NCBI RefSeq assembly: GCF_012273895.1
Contig: NC_052109.1
Location: 6,772,432-6,836,431 of the forward strand
DNA length: 64,000 bases
Direction of reading: 5' to 3'
From: Zerene cesonia
Taxonomy: Eukaryota > Arthropoda > Insecta > Lepidoptera > Pieridae
The notes below the pieces were generated by a model. The model was given only the letters and a program-made list of their open reading frames with translations, made no database searches and was not told where the DNA came from. Below are positions 59,690 to 64,000 of this stretch, piece after piece. The first letter of the stretch is position 1, and every line of letters begins with the position of its first letter. Position numbers and translations under genes: made by a program.

Positions 59690-61045
59690 TATATAGGTAT
59701 TGTAATTTAAAGAAACTCGAGTTCTAACATTAATCCTCCTATTATTAATCTCTTGTAATTAAAAATAAATCCTGTTTGAAATCTTATTTTCATCAAATAA
59801 ACATAATATCATATCCACAAATATATTTATTTTATATTTAATGGATATCTTTAAATACACAAGAATACAACGTGCATAATTATTTGTACTGTATTATGGT
59901 TGATTCATTTCAACTAGTTTACAAATTGAAGTAAGGAAATCACTAATAATTATTTTTGTGTTTGTTTCTTTATCTAAAACACATAAATTTACATTCAGTT
60001 CTTCACACATTCATTAAAAAAATACACTACATAAATCTATACAATAGCTTGATTACATAGCAATAGACCTACCCATAACGATCCTAAACAGCCCCTAGAC
60101 AATAACCATAATATGATTAATATTAAAGCGACATTCCACGGACACGACCCTTTTTAATTAAAGTCTAGTTTCGGTCCAATGGAGCCCATTGTACTAAACC
60201 CCTGGACCATGCAGGTTTTGCCTGTTTCACAGTACACTAGGCTATGATGGGGTATAGTTTTTAAGGTCCATATATATGATAAGTGACTCGACGATGTAGA
60301 TAAAAACTACATCAATAGATCCAATAGGATATAGGGTAGTGATGGATTATTGTAGGTCAGCATTATTGTTGTGGGATGGCGTGCCTTTTAACCGACTTCA
60401 ATAAGGAGGTTCTCAATTCAACTGATTTGCTCTAACCTTGGAATGACCACCTGTAAAACTGACTTCAGTTCTGCGATCAACCTAGATCCAGACTTTAATG
60501 CCAAGGAATTTATAATATTTAGTACAAGAAGTAGCAAACAGCATTATTCGTATTAGGTGTCCAATAAACTCACATCGAAATAAATAAAAATTGCATAGTT
60601 TTGCTTATAAACATTTTAAACTGCAAAACTATATCGATTCCAAAAAACTATCACCAAAATTGGTTAATCCAGTGGAAAGTGCAAAACTATATACTTATAC
60701 TAATAAATAAATCTTAATAAAAAACAACACAAAATCTGATATAAAACATAAAACTTCTATTAACATAATACAGAATTACCAAAGAAAACTGAAAGTTAAT
60801 ATAATAATATCGCTTTCAATTCGAAACGCGTGCTGATTTAACTTTCATGAGTCGATTTATAAAGAAAAACATTATTTTCCCGCCCACAAATGGTCTCGGT
60901 AATGAAAAATGTTTCTAAAAGCTTTCACCGCTAGTTTTTATATGTACAATTTAAAATCATTTAATGCGTTGCGTATGTTTTGCGGATAATAAATGTATAC
61001 AGATAATTGAATAGTTTATAGCATTTGTGTTTTTTAATAACTCAT
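59690..61045. other. No gene recognised
   Basis: AT-rich and free of the named repeat families; 60800-60950 is somewhat more complex. No exon or RNA gene identified. Confidence 0.5.
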
Positions 61046-61050
61046 AATAA

Positions 61051-61298
61051 TCCTATTAATATTATAAATGCGAAAGTTTGGGAGGATGTATGTGTATGTT
61101 CGTTACTCTTTCACGCAAAAACTACTAAACCTATTGCAATGAAATTAGGTACGTTCATAGCTGAACACGGAATGGGAATGGAACACGGAATGACACTTAG
61201 GCAAGTAGCAAGTAGTTCAGTAGTTTTTGCGTGAAAGAGTAACAAACATACATCCATCAATAATTACAAAACGTTCGCGTTTATAATATTATTAGGAT
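61051..61298. mobile_element. Family A inverted dimer
   Basis: Both outer ends are the TCCTA...AATATTATAAA end of family A, facing each other (61051-61165 and 61215-61298) with about 50 bases between, so neither unit keeps the GCGGTTTCACC end. Confidence 0.65.
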
Positions 61299-61625
61299 AC
61301 AGACATTTTTAAGCCCAATTGATAGGCAGTTAATAAATTCAGGGAATTATAAGTAAACTGCACGCGTGAATAAAGTCAAGATGAAGTGACACTTGGATAG
61401 TCAGTGACACATATAAGGCCTTTTGATTTTCCGGTTGGGCGAGTTAGGGTATGATACCAATAAAGTCCTTCTGAATTACTCAAAACCTATAGAGATGCTC
61501 GTTGTGTTTTATATAAATAAGGTCGTTTTTGGAGGAAACTGGTGACTAATCTAACAGATAAATAGGATAGAAAGTACGAAAATCTATCTACGGAAATGTA
61601 CCATAAATTGGATATATTTATTGTT

Positions 61626-61756
61626 AACTAGCGGTCCGCCGCAGCTTCGCCCGTTTAAAAGCAACTCAGTATACAATATATATTTTTTTCATGTCATAGC
61701 GGGCAACTGACCTGGTTGTTCGCCTGACGGTAAGCGATCACCACCGCCCATGAACC
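61626..61756. mobile_element. Family B head followed by family D end, nested
   Basis: AACTAGCGGTCCGCCGCAGC (B head), then from about 61683 the poly(T)-like ATTTTTTTCATGTCATAGCG and GCGATCACCACCGCCCATGA of a reverse family D copy, then family A from 61759. Confidence 0.6.
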
Positions 61757-61758
61757 TA

Positions 61759-61969
61759 ATCCTAATTAGTAGGAACTAATATTATAGATGCAAAAGTTTG
61801 TAAGGATATGTGTGTTTGTTGCTCTATCACGCAAAAACTACAGAACCGATTGCAATGAAATTTGGTACGTAGATAGTTGGACAACTGAAATAACATATAG
61901 GCAACTTTTTATCCCAATATTCCAACGGGATACGGACTTAGGCGGGTAAAACTGCGGGGTGCAGCTAGT
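61759..61969 (-). mobile_element. Family A element nested beside D and B fragments
   Basis: TCCTAATTAGTAGGAACTAA start, GGTAAAACTGCGGGGTGCAG then CTAGT end. It directly abuts a family D fragment. Confidence 0.7.
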
Positions 61970-62469
61970 AAATATATAAAATAGAGTATTTAAACAGAGT
62001 TATACACGTTCGTGTTTGAGATATTATAGTCATAATACGCTAATCACGGCGTGTCCCTGACAGCCCTATATCGAAGTTGCGAATGTGTAATCTCTCCCTT
62101 TGTTTAGCTACAATGCACGTCAGAGGTGCTTATCGTGGCTTCACGCTCTGCTCGTCACAGAGCGGCGGAACTGGAACGGTGAAAATGCTGAAAAACTTAC
62201 CTGAATACGCTTTGAAACGATGGAGGCAGCCGAAAATGTACGGAATGCGTGTGTATTGATTTTCGGCTTGGAGTTTTAGAGGTTTGTGCTGGTTGTGTTT
62301 TTGTGGGATACTAATTATTATACGAATTGTTTTTTGTACTATGTACATTAAATTTATATAAAATAAACTTGTAAAATCAAATCTGCAAATACGTTTAGAA
62401 ATTTGATATATTTAAGTAAAAAATATGATAAGTTATGTAATGAAGAAGCACAGCCGATAATCTTAATAT

Positions 62470-62640
62470 TTATAAATAAATGACTTGTCAAGTTGTTTGT
62501 CCGCGATGTACTCCTAAACTACTCAAACGATTGTAAACAAATATGCACACCATGTGCAGTTTGATTAAATGATAGGATAGTTTATATTATTTCAATTACG
62601 ATAAAAGTCTACCCGAGCGGAGCCGGGGCGTGCGGCTAGT
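62470..62640 (+). mobile_element. Diverged family C-like element
   Basis: TTGTTTGTCCGCGATGTAC, ACTACTCAAACGATTGTAAAC and a GAGCGGAGCCGGGGCGTGCG then GCTAGT end. A fragment of the same type is at 56750-56840. Confidence 0.5.
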
Positions 62641-62948
62641 TATATCAATAATACGCTATTGAAACCGAATAGAGAAAAGATTAAAATATATACAAATGTA
62701 ATAAAACCATTAATTTAGTCGCTTCATAGAACTGGAATATCATTAAACTAAATAATGCAAACATGGATAACAAAATTTCAATACTTCTGACACATAAATA
62801 CGTTATGTTTAAAGCTGTTTAATTTAAATATTCGATGCAAAATGAAGCCCAATAAACGATAATGAGTGCGTATTCTAAATCATTGATTTTCAAACACAAA
62901 GCCATCATCGGAATTGCATTTGTTACACCGTTGCTTGCTTATATTTTA

Positions 62949-63114
62949 CTAGCGGTCTGCCCCGGCTTCGCCCGTGCTACATATATAGCCTATAGCCTTC
63001 CTCAATATATGGGCTATCTAGCACTGGAATAATTTTTCAAATTGGACCAGCAGTTCCTGAGATTAGCGCGTTCAAATTAACAAACTCTTCAGCTTTATAA
63101 TATTAGTATAGATT
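62949..63114 (+). mobile_element. Family B element, near full length
   Basis: ACTAGCGGTCTGCCCCGGC start, CCTTCCTCAATATATGGGC, CAAATTGGACCAGCAG, TATAATATTAGTATAGAT end. Confidence 0.7.
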
Positions 63115-63214
63115 ATAAGTATTTGAAAGCGCAATTTTTAAGTACACTAATGAATAAATCGCGTTTAAAATCCGTTAAAAAGTTTTTAATTTCTATTTAT
63201 GCTTACTAAATACT

Positions 63215-63383
63215 AATCTTATTTTTATAGCACCTTTTGCCCTGTGTTTTTTTTTTTACTTTCACCAGGTTGTCTGGAAGAAATCGCTACTTTAGCGATA
63301 AGACCGTTTGTTGTGCTTTCATAGAGTTTATTTATAGAATTTATTTCTGTATGACTTGGTGCACAATAAAGTAATTTGATTTG
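63215..63383 (+). mobile_element. Family N 3'-end fragment
   Basis: CCAGGTTGTCTGGAAGAAATC, CTTTAGCGATAAGACCG, and ACAATAAAGTAATTTGATTTG end. A second copy starts at 63693 (AGGTTGCCTGGAAGATATCG). Confidence 0.55.
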
Positions 63384-63692
63384 ATCTTACTAATATTATA
63401 AATAAAATGTGTGTTGTGTATTTATATTATTTCATACAAATACTTCTTCACCGACTTCAAAAACTCTTACCATTGGTAAGGTGCATCGTCATTGAGCAGG
63501 CTATATATATACCACAGCCGCAGCCGGGTTGACCGCTTATATTTTATAAGACAAAGAGGTAAGAAAATATGTTCTCGATTACCTGTAAAATACACTAGAT
63601 CCTCTAATTTAGTATATTTATGTTATAATATATTCATTTTTTGGTTATGCACTATCTACCGTTTTTTCTCTATTAAACTCTTCCTATATCCA

Positions 63693-63800
63693 AAGGTTGC
63701 CTGGAAGATATCGCTTTTGAGCGATAAGGCCGTCTTATGTACCGCTCTTTTTTGTTTTTGTTTCTTTCTTGCTTGTTTACGTCCGCTTCTTTGTTTGTGT
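63693..63800 (+). mobile_element. Family N 3'-end fragment
   Basis: AGGTTGCCTGGAAGATATCG and TTGAGCGATAAGGCCGTC, then a T-rich run. Confidence 0.5.
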
Positions 63801-63811
63801 AGGTCTATTAA

Positions 63812-64000
63812 AGTCACATGTCACATGTCGTAAAACTTTTGATTCTTGAACATGCCGGTTTCCTCACGATGTTTTCCTTCACCGTTTTAAGCAGTGGTAA
63901 TGTTATCCACATGTGCAGATAAATTGAAAAAATCAATTTATTTCTTGCACGCTCGCCCGGTCTCGAACCCCGACTTATCGATTTTTTAAGTCCGAGTTTC
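63812..64000 (-). mobile_element. tRNA-derived SINE, family E, cut by the window end
   Basis: Reverse copy starting in the body and reaching the head (GGTCTCGAACCCCGAC) when the window ends. Confidence 0.75.

Overview
The window is AT-rich nuclear DNA of an insect, almost certainly a lepidopteran (butterfly or moth). Two things point there: four spliced lipocalin genes of the apolipoprotein D / bilin-binding / insecticyanin type, and a dense set of short interspersed repeats whose sequences (GCGGTTTCACCCGCG, GGTGCGAGCTGGCC, GAGCGTGGTCACGGGGAG and others) are typical of lepidopteran genomes. There are no bacterial features. Three runs of exactly 1000 N (13893-14892, 31258-32257, 47844-48843) are scaffolding gaps.

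Gene content is confined to 11.6-31 kb. Four four-exon lipocalin genes lie in alternating orientation (-,+,-,+): LCN-1 complement(11617-18261), LCN-2 (20099-22421), LCN-3 complement(22648-26376) and LCN-4 (27283-30868). I assembled them exon by exon from splice signals, reading frame and the three lipocalin signatures (G-x-W, T-D-Y-like, W-x-L-[ST]-R). All four have intron phases 0, 1, 1 and similar exon lengths, so they arose by local duplication. LCN-1/LCN-2 and LCN-3/LCN-4 are divergent pairs. LCN-2/LCN-3 are convergent, with 226 bp between their stop codons. LCN-1, -2 and -3 look secreted. LCN-4 is heavily N-glycosylated by motif and ends in a hydrophobic tail suggesting a GPI anchor, as in Lazarillo-type lipocalins. 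The cluster probably supplies extracellular carriers of small hydrophobic ligands; the ligand cannot be read from sequence.

Region 1-11.6 kb is intergenic and repeat-filled. At 31.1 kb a LINE endonuclease fragment runs into an assembly gap. From about 32.5 kb to 64 kb I find no credible protein-coding gene: it is a gene desert or a very long intron, built of tRNA-derived SINEs, poly(A)-ended retroposon fragments, Helitron- or SINE-like 200-bp elements, foldback elements and microsatellites. The stretches between hold low-repeat DNA. The most notable of these is a four-unit, exactly 10-bp-period array of ACCGG boxes at 57919-57957 that includes two perfect AACCGGTT (Grainyhead-type) sites.

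Repeat families are labelled A to N here for reference only; I could not search a repeat library. Splice sites and gene models rest on reading the sequence, with no transcript evidence.
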